8,941 bases of DNA from Candidatus Bathyarchaeota archaeon (GCA_030691555.1 JAUYEB010000263.1:1-8941); one strand, 5' to 3'; positions 1 to 5,654 are shown, numbered from the stretch's first letter. The notes: generated from the letters alone by a model not told the origin. Numbers and translations: made by a program.

Positions 1-125
1 CCCCACTTCCCCATGCTCGGCTCCCTCCCTCGCTTGACGAGTAGAACCTCTCCATCGCGGACGACGATGCCCGCGACGCCGGGTATCGGGTGGGCCGGGT
101 ACTCCCTGTTCGTGCCGGGTCCCTC
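1..125 (-). CDS. NUDIX hydrolase, N-terminal fragment (runs off left edge, start unresolved)
   Basis: Read on the minus strand from about 110 to 1, one frame gives N-R-E-Y-P-A-H-P-I-P-G-V-A-G-I-V-V-R-D-G followed by E-V-L-L-V-K-R-G-R-E-P-S-M-G-K-W-G. This is the typical first half of a NUDIX hydrolase: a first beta strand ending GIVVRDG, then VLLVKR and the REPSxGKW segment that comes before the Nudix box. The box itself (GX5EX7REUXEEXGU) lies beyond the edge, so catalysis cannot be checked. Family members hydrolyse nucleoside diphosphates linked to another group; the substrate is unknown here. The frame is open back to a stop at 156-158 but contains no ATG, GTG or TTG before the homology begins. 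A GTG at 125-127 overlaps the korC stop as GTGA, exactly like the korB/korC junction, but it is in another frame. The gene follows korC with no gap and is probably in the same operon. Confidence 0.72.
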
Positions 126-660
126 ACGCCGCCGCGGCGCCGGCCTCGATGGCCCTCAGGTTCAGGTCGTGGAACTGCGGCCTCATCAATGCTTTAACGG
201 CGTCCCTTAGCTGGTCGAGGGTGATTATCCCCGTCCTCTTCGTGTAGGCGGCGAGTATGACCATGTTGGCGACTATGGGGTTGCCGAGCTTCTCGGCGAT
301 GTCCGCCGCGGGGACGGCGACGGTCTCGACGTCCTTCCTGACCTCCTCCGGCTTGAGGCGGGCGAGTATCCTGCTGTCGACCATGACGAGGCTCCCCTTG
401 CGGGCGACGCCGATGTACTTCCTGTAGGCGGGGAGGCTGAGGACGAGCATGGCGTCGCTCGCCTCGAACTGTATGTCGTATATCTCCGCGTCGCTGGCGA
501 TGACGACGCTCTGTGCGCTGCCCCCGCGCGCCTCTGCGCCGTAGCTGCGCGTCCCGACGACGTGGAAGCCGTTCCTGAAGAGGGCCTCGCTGAGGAAGTC
601 GGCGGCGGCGAGGATTCCCTGCCCGCCGGTGCCGCTGATCATTATGTTCGTCTGCATCAC
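124..660 (-). CDS. korC: 2-oxoacid:ferredoxin oxidoreductase, gamma subunit
   Basis: 178 residues, matching the POR gamma-domain family (PF01558). This is the small subunit of four-subunit 2-oxoacid:ferredoxin oxidoreductases, which oxidatively decarboxylate a 2-oxoacid to an acyl-CoA and reduce ferredoxin in the cytoplasm. Visible signatures are the N-terminal nucleotide-fold motif SGTGGQGI (9-16) and the family hallmark GTRSYGAEARGG (36-47), followed by SAQSVVIASD. The length is normal. The GTG start at 658-660 overlaps the korB stop as GTGA, and an ATG follows directly (655-657), so either could be used. A GGTGA ribosome-site-like stretch lies just upstream inside korB. The gene is last in korDABC and is followed without a gap by the NUDIX frame. 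The C-terminus ends in a run of four alanines. The subunit assignment is firm; which 2-oxoacid is used cannot be told from this subunit. Confidence 0.93.
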   Translation of the reverse strand: MMQTNIMISGTGGQGILAAADFLSEALFRNGFHVVGTRSYGAEARGGSAQSVVIASDAEIYDIQFEASDAMLVLSLPAYRKYIGVARKGSLVMVDSRILARLKPEEVRKDVETVAVPAADIAEKLGNPIVANMVILAAYTKRTGIITLDQLRDAVKALMRPQFHDLNLRAIEAGAAAA

Positions 661-1679
661 TGCTCACCCCGGGCGCGCCTGCCGACCTCGCGGAGCGCCT
701 CCGTGTACTCGGTGCGCTGTTTCCTGACGAAGACGCCTATCTCATGCTTGCCCTCGCGGTTGTCGGCTATGCGCTTGACCTCGGGTATCCCGAGCTTCGC
801 CTTCGCTGCCTCGATGTCCTCGGCGTCGACGCGCGCCACCCTGCCGAGGGTGAGGTGGTCGACGAGCTGCGCCTTACCGGTGGCGCCGAGGGCCTTCTCA
901 ACCGCCTTAATCGCCGCCTCGGGCTCCCCCGCGAGGACCGTGTAGACGTAGCTCCTCCTCTCCTCCCTGTCGGCTATGTAGGTGCTCTCGGCGAGCATGT
1001 CGAGGAGCCTGCTGGGGAGCTCCTGGGGCGGTGCGCGTAATCCGAGGATGCCCCTCTGCTGAGTCGGGCACTGGCTGAGTACCTCGATGAAGCTGAAGCC
1101 GGGGTTCTGCATCGCCTCCTTCATGCTCTTGGTGAGCTCGAGGACGTGGTTGGTGGTCCACTTGGCGACGTATGTGGCGCCCGCCGCCGCCACGAGCTTG
1201 GCGATGTCGAATGGCTGCTCCGGGTTCCCGTAGGGGCTCGTCGAGGTCTTTGCGTCGTGCAGGGTCGTGGGGGCGATCTGGCCGCCAGTCATGGCGTAGT
1301 TGAAGTTGTTGACGAGTATGCAGGTGAGACCGATGTTGCGGCGCGCCGCGTGGATGAGGTGGTTCCCACCTATCCCCGCCCCGTCCCCGTCGCCGGTGAA
1401 TACCACCGTCTTCAGCGACGGGTTGAAGACCTTCGCCCCCGTGGCGAAAGCCAGCGCCCTCCCGTGGGTCGTGTGGAGCGTATCCCCCCTGAAGTGGGGG
1501 CTCGGAATCCAGCTGCTGCACCCGATCCCCGAGACGCAGAGCATCTCGTCCACGTTCCAGCCGAGGTCGTCGACGGCGCGGACGAAGCAGTTGAGTATCA
1601 TGCCGTTGCCGCAGCCGGGGCAGAACGCCGTAAGGTTGTTGACGATGTAGTCGGCCTTCAGCTGTCCTAGGTTCTTCAT
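657..1679 (-). CDS. korB: 2-oxoacid:ferredoxin oxidoreductase, beta (TPP) subunit, with long C-terminal extension
   Basis: 340 residues. This is the thiamine-diphosphate catalytic subunit (PF02775 C-terminal TPP-enzyme domain). The TPP/Mg motif begins GDGDGAG (97-103) and ends at NN (124-125), followed by MTGGQIAPTT (130-139), which is characteristic of these enzymes. Cysteines C20, C23, C54 and C204 have the spacing of the four [4Fe-4S] ligands known in the archaeal two-subunit enzymes. H69 and H72, in LHTTHGRA, belong to the substrate/CoA-side loop. The ATG start at 1677-1679 overlaps the korA stop as ATGA, and the stop overlaps the korC GTG. The frame stays open upstream through korA, but that part is not protein-like. 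Many beta subunits end near 270-305 residues. Here a charged tail of about 80-120 residues follows the core, including VDAEDIEAAKAKLGIPEV. It probably acts with its neighbours as a 2-oxoglutarate or related 2-oxoacid oxidoreductase; the substrate is inferred only from family resemblance. Confidence 0.93.
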   Translation of the reverse strand: MKNLGQLKADYIVNNLTAFCPGCGNGMILNCFVRAVDDLGWNVDEMLCVSGIGCSSWIPSPHFRGDTLHTTHGRALAFATGAKVFNPSLKTVVFTGDGDGAGIGGNHLIHAARRNIGLTCILVNNFNYAMTGGQIAPTTLHDAKTSTSPYGNPEQPFDIAKLVAAAGATYVAKWTTNHVLELTKSMKEAMQNPGFSFIEVLSQCPTQQRGILGLRAPPQELPSRLLDMLAESTYIADREERRSYVYTVLAGEPEAAIKAVEKALGATGKAQLVDHLTLGRVARVDAEDIEAAKAKLGIPEVKRIADNREGKHEIGVFVRKQRTEYTEALREVGRRARGEQ

Positions 1680-2806
1680 TGCGCGAGCCTCCTTAGCTCC
1701 TGTGCGATGTCTCCCTGCGTCGGGGTTACGCCTCCCAAGCGTGTGAGAGACACTATCTTCGTCTGCCCGCAGGCGGCGCGCTGGACCTCGCGGACGAGCT
1801 TCCCCGCGTTCATCTCGACGACGAGTATGGCGTCGACCCTGTTTGCTAGGTTGGTGAACTCCTCGTCGGGGAGGGGCCAGAGGGTCTTGAGCCTGAGCAG
1901 CCCCGCCTTGATGCCCTCCTCGCGGAGCTTCTTGACTGCCCCGTAGCTGGGGCGCGCCGAGGCGCCGAAGCTGACCACCGCCACCTTGGCGTCGTCGAGG
2001 TCGACCCTGGCGACGTCCCTGATCTTGGGCTCTGCCTGCGCTATCTTCTTCATTATTCGCCTGACCTTCTCGGCGTGGACCTTGGGGCTGTAGTCGCGGA
2101 CGCCTGTGGGTCGGTGGCTGCTGCCCGTTACCTGGAGGCGGTAGCCCTGGCCAAACCTGGGCATCTCGGGGACGAGGGATGGGTCGTCGGTGCCGAATGG
2201 GGTGACGGTCGGCCCCGAGGGGGCCTTCCTGTTTACCACCTCGACCTTCTCGGGGACGACCAGCTCCTCCTTTATGTGGCCGATCATCCCGTCGGGGAGG
2301 AAGTAGACGGGTGTCCTGTACTGCTCGGCGAGGTTGAACGCGCGTACCGTCAGGTCGAACATCTCCTGGGCGCTCCAGGGCGAGAGTGCGATGATCTCGT
2401 AGTCGCCGTGGGCGCCGTACCGTGCCTGGTAGAAGTCCTGCTGGCTCGCGTCCGTCGACTGCCCCGTCGAGGGGCCGCTGCGCTGCACGTCGACGACGAC
2501 GAGGGGCGTCTCCGTCATGTGTGCGTAGCTGAGGTTCTCCTGCATGAGGCTGAAGCCGGGGCCGCTCGTGGCCGTCATCGCCTTGGCGCCCGCCCAGCTG
2601 CCCCCGATGCAGGCGGCGATGCTGGCTATCTCGTCCTCCATCTGGAGGAAGTAGCCGCCCACCTTGGGCAGCTCGCCGCTCATGTACTCGGTGATCTCGT
2701 TTGCGGGGGTGATGGGGTAGCCCGCGAAGAGGCGGCAACCGACGCGTAGCGCCCCTTCGGCGCACGCTATGTTCCCGAGGACCAGGTTCTTGCCCGGCTT
2801 AAGCAT
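1676..2806 (-). CDS. korA: 2-oxoacid:ferredoxin oxidoreductase, alpha subunit
   Basis: 376 residues, a KorA-type alpha subunit consisting of the pyrimidine-binding TPP domain followed by domain II (PF17147). Motifs in order are YPITPANEITEYM (30-42), which marks KorA-type subunits; the glutamate in QMEDE (55-59), in the position that activates the TPP aminopyrimidine; TSGPGFSLMQE (80-90), which contacts substrate and cofactor; and QRSGPSTGQST (108-118). The C-terminal half has the SFGASAR (285-291) strand-loop typical of domain II. The length is normal for KorA. The ATG at 2804-2806 lies 6 nt after a strong AGGAGGAGA ribosome site located inside the end of korD, so translation is probably coupled: korD overlaps it by 8 bp and korB by 4 bp. 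The YPITPA motif and the D-A-B-C order suggest 2-oxoglutarate, but branched-chain 2-oxoacid enzymes share the architecture. Confidence 0.94.
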   Translation of the reverse strand: MLKPGKNLVLGNIACAEGALRVGCRLFAGYPITPANEITEYMSGELPKVGGYFLQMEDEIASIAACIGGSWAGAKAMTATSGPGFSLMQENLSYAHMTETPLVVVDVQRSGPSTGQSTDASQQDFYQARYGAHGDYEIIALSPWSAQEMFDLTVRAFNLAEQYRTPVYFLPDGMIGHIKEELVVPEKVEVVNRKAPSGPTVTPFGTDDPSLVPEMPRFGQGYRLQVTGSSHRPTGVRDYSPKVHAEKVRRIMKKIAQAEPKIRDVARVDLDDAKVAVVSFGASARPSYGAVKKLREEGIKAGLLRLKTLWPLPDEEFTNLANRVDAILVVEMNAGKLVREVQRAACGQTKIVSLTRLGGVTPTQGDIAQELRRLAQ

Positions 2807-3038
2807 CTGTTTTCTCCTCCTCGATGGTTATGGCGAAGTCGGGGCAGTAGCGCTCGCACCAGCGGCACCCCGTACACTTGTCGGCTCCCTCGGGGAGGGC
2901 ACCCCCCAGGAGGGTCCTCTTCTGCCCGTACCTGAGGTTCTTGCCCCCCTTCTTCTCGCAGATGTGGACGCATATGCCGCAGCCCTTGCAGGTCGCCTCG
3001 TCCACCTTCACGTTGAACTTCTTGGCCAACGGCTTCAC
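2799..3038 (-). CDS. korD: 2-oxoacid:ferredoxin oxidoreductase, delta (2x[4Fe-4S] ferredoxin) subunit
   Basis: 79 residues. This is a ferredoxin-like electron-transfer subunit that passes electrons from the beta-subunit cluster to soluble ferredoxin. There are two CxxCxxCxxxC motifs: C17, C20, C23, C27 and C55, C58, C61, C65. The second is the classical form followed by P-D-F-A-I. In the first, the residue after the last Cys is Glu rather than the usual Pro, and about 27 residues separate the two motifs, somewhat long compared with compact bacterial-type ferredoxins. The start is GTG (3036-3038); there is no in-frame ATG upstream. A TATA-like element lies about 39 bp upstream, so the leader would be about 10-15 nt and no strong ribosome site is seen. 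It is the first gene of korDABC and overlaps korA by 8 bp. Its last codons (E-E-E-K) double as the korA ribosome site. Confidence 0.92.
   Translation of the reverse strand: MKPLAKKFNVKVDEATCKGCGICVHICEKKGGKNLRYGQKRTLLGGALPEGADKCTGCRWCERYCPDFAITIEEEKTDA
2813..2821 (-). promoter_or_regulatory. Strong ribosome-binding site of korA inside korD
   Basis: The minus strand reads AGGAGGAGA, 6 nt before the korA ATG. It lies within the Glu-Glu-Glu codons at the end of korD. It confirms the korA start and suggests that alpha is translated efficiently and independently of the weakly led korD. Confidence 0.75.
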
Positions 3039-3073
3039 TCCGGTTGAATCCTTGTCTCTTCTACGAACGAGGG

Positions 3074-3080
3074 TTTATAG
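3074..3080 (-). promoter_or_regulatory. TATA-like element, korDABC promoter
   Basis: The minus strand reads CTATAAA, with ACC in front of it, centred about 39 bp upstream of the korD GTG. With the usual archaeal spacing of about 25 bp, transcription would begin near 3050 and leave a leader of about 10-15 nt. It sits back to back with the promoter of the plus-strand gene at 3130. Called by eye; the start site is inferred. Confidence 0.5.
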
Positions 3081-3101
3081 GTAGTGGTCGTGGGGGAAGG
3101 G

Positions 3102-3107
3102 TTATTA
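3102..3107 (+). promoter_or_regulatory. TATA-like element for the wHTH/nucleotidyltransferase operon
   Basis: TTATTA lies in a G-rich surround and is centred about 26 bp before the A of the ATG at 3130. At normal archaeal spacing this would give a leaderless transcript starting at the ATG. There is also no ribosome-site-like sequence in front of that ATG, which fits. An alternative AT-rich patch at 3115-3125 is too close to act as the TATA box for this start. Confidence 0.4.
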
Positions 3108-3120
3108 GCCCGCGATATTA

Positions 3121-3139
3121 TATTTCCTAATGGGAAATA
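3121..3139. promoter_or_regulatory. Perfect 7-bp inverted repeat centred on the start codon (candidate operator)
   Basis: TATTTCC at 3121-3127 and GGAAATA at 3133-3139 are exact inverted copies separated by 5 nt (TAATG), which contain the start codon of the downstream gene. The axis of symmetry is at position 3130, the first base of the ATG. A protein bound here would cover the predicted transcription start. Autoregulation by the wHTH protein encoded immediately downstream is an inference. Confidence 0.5.
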
Positions 3140-3531
3140 AATTGGATTCGGAGGTCGCCATCGAGGTCCTCAGAGCGGTAAAGAGGCCGCAGAGCGTCTC
3201 CGAGCTGGTCGCATCCCTCAGGAGGCGGAACGAGGCAGTCATACAGGCTCTCTCCGAGATGGATGAGAGGGGGCTCGTCGAGAGGCGCGTCGAGAGGGGA
3301 GGCGGCAGGGGCAGGCCGCGCGTCGTCGTCTCATCCACGGCTCTCGGCGAAGAGTATCTCGACGCATACAATCGGTTGAGCCACATAGCACTAAAGGCTA
3401 CGCCCCCCGGCCTCAGGCGGGCTGTGGCGGACGCCGAGTACGCCTCGCGACTGAAGGCGAGGGGCCTCGACCCCTTCCAGCTGTTTCTGGAGCTGAACGA
3501 GTATGTCCGGTCTGCTAAGGGCGCTGGGTGA
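3130..3531 (+). CDS. Winged-helix DNA-binding protein, antitoxin-like partner of the nucleotidyltransferase
   Basis: 133 residues with a winged-helix fold of MarR/ArsR type. Helices and a turn run over about 7-50 (VAIEVLRAVK, then SVSELVASLRRRNEAVIQALSEMDERGLVE split by a short turn), and a basic wing GGGRGRPR (57-64) leads into the second strand and a TALGEEYLDAY helix. Residues 95-130 form a second helical part ending GLDPFQLFLELNEYV (112-126), which could be the partner-binding tail. No membrane segment or metal site is visible. The ATG at 3130 lies within a palindrome. The nucleotidyltransferase gene begins 29 bp before this gene ends. Small wHTH proteins coupled to AbiEii-type nucleotidyltransferases are antitoxins and autorepressors in the AbiE family. 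I see no clear sequence match to AbiEi itself, so antitoxin function is inferred from context. Confidence 0.85.
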   Translation: MGNKLDSEVAIEVLRAVKRPQSVSELVASLRRRNEAVIQALSEMDERGLVERRVERGGGRGRPRVVVSSTALGEEYLDAYNRLSHIALKATPPGLRRAVADAEYASRLKARGLDPFQLFLELNEYVRSAKGAG

Positions 3532-4042
3532 CGCCGTCGACCTACTTGAGGGTGCGGGCCTCGACTACATGGTACTCGGGGGATTCGCCCTACCATTCTA
3601 CGGCAGGATAAGGTCAACGCTCGACCTCGACGTGGCCGCCTACATACCCGCGGAGGAGGCTTACCAGCGGCTTCTCCGTCTCGCCGGCGAGTACGGGTTG
3701 AGGCCGACTCTCTGCTCATACAGGAACCCGGTCTCCGTCTTCGTCGACGAGGGGGCGGGTCTGGAGATTGAATTGTGGCTTCGCCCCGACGGCGTCGACT
3801 GGGACAAGGAGACACTCAAACGGCGTAGAAGGGTCGAGAGCGGCGGAGTCTCCTTCTGGATCATCGGCCCCGAGGACTTCATAGTCTCCAAGCTGGCCCG
3901 CCCGGACCGGATGGAGCAGGACGAGCTTGATGTCAAGAGCGTCTTGGTCCTCATGGGGTCGGAGCTGGATGCTGTGTACCTCGCGAGGCGGGCGAGGCAA
4001 TACGGCGTCGAGTCCCTGTTATCCGTGATCCGGGGGAAATGA
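3503..4042 (+). CDS. AbiEii/MNT-like nucleotidyltransferase, probable toxin-like partner
   Basis: 179 residues of the DNA polymerase beta-like nucleotidyltransferase superfamily. The core is intact: VLGGFALPFYGRIRST (24-39) is the hG[G/S] helix-turn, D41 and D43 in LDLDV are the metal-binding pair, and LEIELW (87-92) supplies the third acidic residue (E88 or E90). The AbiEii-type signature IGPEDFIVSKLARPDR (121-136), with K130 and a following D-E-L-D, is also present. Such enzymes transfer nucleotides to tRNA or protein; AbiEii and MenT act as toxins. The start at 3503 is preceded by GGAG 10 nt upstream and lies inside the wHTH gene, so expression is coupled. It is shorter than bacterial AbiEii (about 300 residues) and closer to compact archaeal forms. 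It ends 6 bp from the convergent NimA-like gene. A house-keeping nucleotidyltransferase role is possible but is less likely given the partner. Confidence 0.85.
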   Translation: MSGLLRALGDAVDLLEGAGLDYMVLGGFALPFYGRIRSTLDLDVAAYIPAEEAYQRLLRLAGEYGLRPTLCSYRNPVSVFVDEGAGLEIELWLRPDGVDWDKETLKRRRRVESGGVSFWIIGPEDFIVSKLARPDRMEQDELDVKSVLVLMGSELDAVYLARRARQYGVESLLSVIRGK

Positions 4043-4048
4043 TGGCTA

Positions 4049-4549
4049 TCAGAGCTGGACTATCACCCTGTCGGCCCTCTTCCCGCTCATGTGGTCGATG
4101 TCGATGCGGCCGACTAGGATGCGCCCCGTGGAGTGGGGCGTGATCTGCTCCGCGATGATCTTCTCCGGGTCCTCGTCGAGGTGCCTGATCATGACCCGTA
4201 GGGCGTGCTCCTTCTCCGCCTGATCCTCAACGAACGTCACCCTCCCGCGGAACTGGGCTGTCCTGTAGAGGTGGTCGCAGCTCCCCTGCTGGTACCCGTC
4301 GTCGAGGAGTGCCTGGCCCCAGACACGTGGGTTCCCCCTCAGAATCTCGACCTTCTTGCCCTCCCGGGCGCAGTGGAAGTAGACGCAGTTCTTGCCCTCG
4401 TCGTAGCCGTGGCTCAGGGTGGCGAGGTAGGGCTCGTCGCCGAGGCTCATAGCGATCGTGATATGCTTCGCCTCGCGGAGGATCGCCCTCACCTGGGCCT
4501 CGTCGGCGATCTCCTTGTCCTTGCGCCTAAGCGGGTGCACTCTGGACAC
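4049..4549 (-). CDS. NimA-like pyridoxamine 5'-phosphate oxidase-family flavoprotein
   Basis: 166 residues from the GTG at 4547-4549. The protein is a single split-barrel FMN-binding domain of the nitroimidazole-resistance (NimA)/PNPOx-like family. Visible marks are the N-terminal L-R-R-K-D-K-E-I (7-14) that typifies this group, YLATLSHGYD (41-50), VYFHCAREGKKVEIL (56-70) with the His and the GxK flavin-phosphate loop, YRTAQFRGRV (95-104), and the C-terminal VGRIDIDHMSGKR (146-158). Members bind FMN, F420 or haem and reduce small molecules; the physiological substrate is unknown. An in-frame GTG at 4538-4540 with AGGTG 6 nt upstream is an equally good start and would give 163 residues. It begins only a few bases after the stop of the racemase-family gene, so the two are very likely cotranscribed. 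Confidence 0.9.
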   Translation of the reverse strand: MSRVHPLRRKDKEIADEAQVRAILREAKHITIAMSLGDEPYLATLSHGYDEGKNCVYFHCAREGKKVEILRGNPRVWGQALLDDGYQQGSCDHLYRTAQFRGRVTFVEDQAEKEHALRVMIRHLDEDPEKIIAEQITPHSTGRILVGRIDIDHMSGKRADRVIVQL

Positions 4550-4553
4550 CTAA

Positions 4554-5270
4554 TCAGAGCTTGACTGGCTTCGGGGGGCTCGGGTAGGTGAACCTGCTCT
4601 GGGTAAGCCCCAGCTCGACTAGCATCTCCGCCAACCTGATAGAGGTCCTCCCGGGGTGCACTATGGTCGCCCCCGGGTGGGACTCCCTCAACTCCTCCGT
4701 CAGCCTGTCAACGTGGTTGTTCAACGCCATGCAGCCGAAGCAGACGGCGTCCGCCCCGTCCTCGATCGACTCGATCACCGTCTCCTTGACCGCGTCGTAG
4801 CTCTCCGGCTTCCCCAGCTCCAGCACGGGGATGTCTACGCTGTAGACGCCGACGCACTTCTCCTCGAGCCTGTAGTCCCTTATCTGGCGCCACGCTAGCT
4901 GCTCGACCTCGGGGAGCTGGACTATGAGGCTGAAGTAGTCGGCGAGGAAGGCGGCGACGTGCATCGAGGCGCTCCCCGGGCCGAGAACGGGTATGTCGAC
5001 GAGGCTCCGGGCCGAGAGTAGGGACGGGTCGTGGCCGCCCCAGATGAGCACGGCGTCCGCGCCCTCCCTCTCCGACTTGACGACGCGCTCAAGTATACCC
5101 GGGGCCGCCAGCTCCATCTCGGCGAGGGAGTCCACCGACGGAGGCGGGTTCCTCGTCATAACGAGATTAATCTCGGTGCCCGGCGAGGCGTAGCTCCTCA
5201 GGATCTCAAGCCTCTTCTTCAGGTCCGCCTCGGGCAGACCGCCAATTAACATGATGACATCTATGCGCAA
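4554..5270 (-). CDS. Asp/Glu/hydantoin racemase-family protein lacking the first catalytic Cys
   Basis: 238 residues. The whole length follows the hydantoin racemase pattern: strand 1 IDVIMLIGG (3-11); the first active-site loop LIWGGHDPSLLSAR (75-88); VDIPVLGPGSASMHVAA (91-107); DIPVLEL (146-152); the second active-site loop DAVCFGCMAL (174-183); and the C-terminal LVELGLTQSRFTYPSPPK. Racemases in this family use two cysteines. Here C180 is present, but the first Cys (C-F-G-D-P in racemases) is replaced by Gly78 in W-G-G-H-D-P. Arylmalonate decarboxylase has the same Gly/Cys arrangement. The start is TTG (5268-5270), because strand 1 would be lost from the ATG at 5250-5252; the ribosome site is weak. 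Its own TATA-like element lies upstream. It probably forms a two-gene unit with the flavoprotein. The reaction is unknown. Confidence 0.87.
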   Translation of the reverse strand: MRIDVIMLIGGLPEADLKKRLEILRSYASPGTEINLVMTRNPPPSVDSLAEMELAAPGILERVVKSEREGADAVLIWGGHDPSLLSARSLVDIPVLGPGSASMHVAAFLADYFSLIVQLPEVEQLAWRQIRDYRLEEKCVGVYSVDIPVLELGKPESYDAVKETVIESIEDGADAVCFGCMALNNHVDRLTEELRESHPGATIVHPGRTSIRLAEMLVELGLTQSRFTYPSPPKPVKL

Positions 5271-5302
5271 ATCAGTCCCTGAAGAAGTAGACGCGGCGTC
5301 TG

Positions 5303-5309
5303 ATTAATA
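5303..5309 (-). promoter_or_regulatory. TATA-like element for the racemase/flavoprotein unit
   Basis: TATTAAT on the minus strand lies in the 47-bp gap behind the small wHTH gene. Its centre is about 36 bp from the TTG start, which predicts a leader of about 10 nt. Read-through from the wHTH gene is also possible. Confidence 0.35.
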
Positions 5310-5317
5310 ACTGAGTC

Positions 5318-5575
5318 TCATGGAGCGAGTCCAAGTTCTCGCAACTTAGCTACGCCTGCTTTTGTGATCGCGTAGGAGACGTTTCTGCCCTTGTGCGGGG
5401 CAGCGTAACCCGACTTTACCAGATCCTCTATGATCTTCTTCGCGTATTCCCTGTAGGGTTCGCCGAATTTCTTACGAATGAGAGGTAATGGTTGATGTGC
5501 GTAAATTGACCCGCCGCAGGCGCCGTATAGTGCGACAAGGCCCGCGATCTGTTCTGGTCTACTGCTATTCCCCAA
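5318..5575 (-). CDS. Small winged-helix protein (putative transcriptional regulator)
   Basis: 85 residues from the TTG at 5573-5575. That start is chosen because AGGAGA lies 6 nt upstream (5582-5587); the upstream codons back to an ATG at 5641 come from AT-rich promoter DNA and read as non-globular. The body has a helix EQIAGLVALYGACGG (8-22), a basic segment PLIRKKFGEPYREYAKKI, the recognition-type helix AKKIIEDLVKSG (45-56) and a wing HKGRNVSYAITKAGVAKL (61-78) of the form common in archaeal wHTH proteins, where Y-x-I-T-x-x-G marks the last strand and helix. No ligand or metal site is evident. It is divergently transcribed from an AbrB-like gene across a 102-bp AT-rich spacer. It may regulate that gene, itself, or the downstream racemase/flavoprotein pair; the target is unknown. 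Confidence 0.75.
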   Translation of the reverse strand: MGNSSRPEQIAGLVALYGACGGSIYAHQPLPLIRKKFGEPYREYAKKIIEDLVKSGYAAPHKGRNVSYAITKAGVAKLRELGLAP

Positions 5576-5581
5576 TCCACG

Positions 5582-5587
5582 TCTCCT
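5582..5587 (-). promoter_or_regulatory. Ribosome-binding site fixing the TTG start of the small wHTH gene
   Basis: The minus strand reads AGGAGA, with 6 nt between it and the TTG at 5573-5575. It is the only good ribosome site in the frame and therefore decides the start. Confidence 0.65.
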
Positions 5588-5607
5588 ATGATTTATGTGG
5601 ATATAAA

Positions 5608-5615
5608 ATTTATAC
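5608..5615 (-). promoter_or_regulatory. TATA-like element, small wHTH gene
   Basis: GTATAAAT on the minus strand is centred about 37 bp from the TTG start. Transcription would begin near 5586, just keeping the AGGAGA site in the leader. Nearby TTTTATAT is an alternative. Confidence 0.45.
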
Positions 5616-5640
5616 TTAGTAAATGATAAAATACTAAACA

Positions 5641-5646
5641 TTTATA
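5641..5646 (+). promoter_or_regulatory. TATA-like element, AbrB-like gene
   Basis: TTTATA is centred about 34 bp before the ATG at 5678, which predicts initiation near 5669 and a leader of about 8 nt. GAGG at 5670-5673 is close to the start (4-nt spacing). The promoter lies in the same AT-rich island as the divergent wHTH promoter. Confidence 0.45.
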
Positions 5647-5654
5647 CCTTAACC

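Noticed and set aside
1680..2765. The KorB frame stays open far upstream across korA, suggesting a fused protein of about 700 residues.
   Set aside because: The upstream part is Arg/Pro/Gly-rich and unlike any protein family, it lies opposite in phase to the clear KorA frame, and KorB homology begins at the ATG at 1677-1679 that overlaps the korA stop.
3105..3815. A long open frame on the minus strand opposite the wHTH and nucleotidyltransferase genes.
   Set aside because: Its translation is low-complexity Arg/Ser/Pro-rich and spans the divergent promoter; the plus-strand frames carry recognisable folds and an active site.
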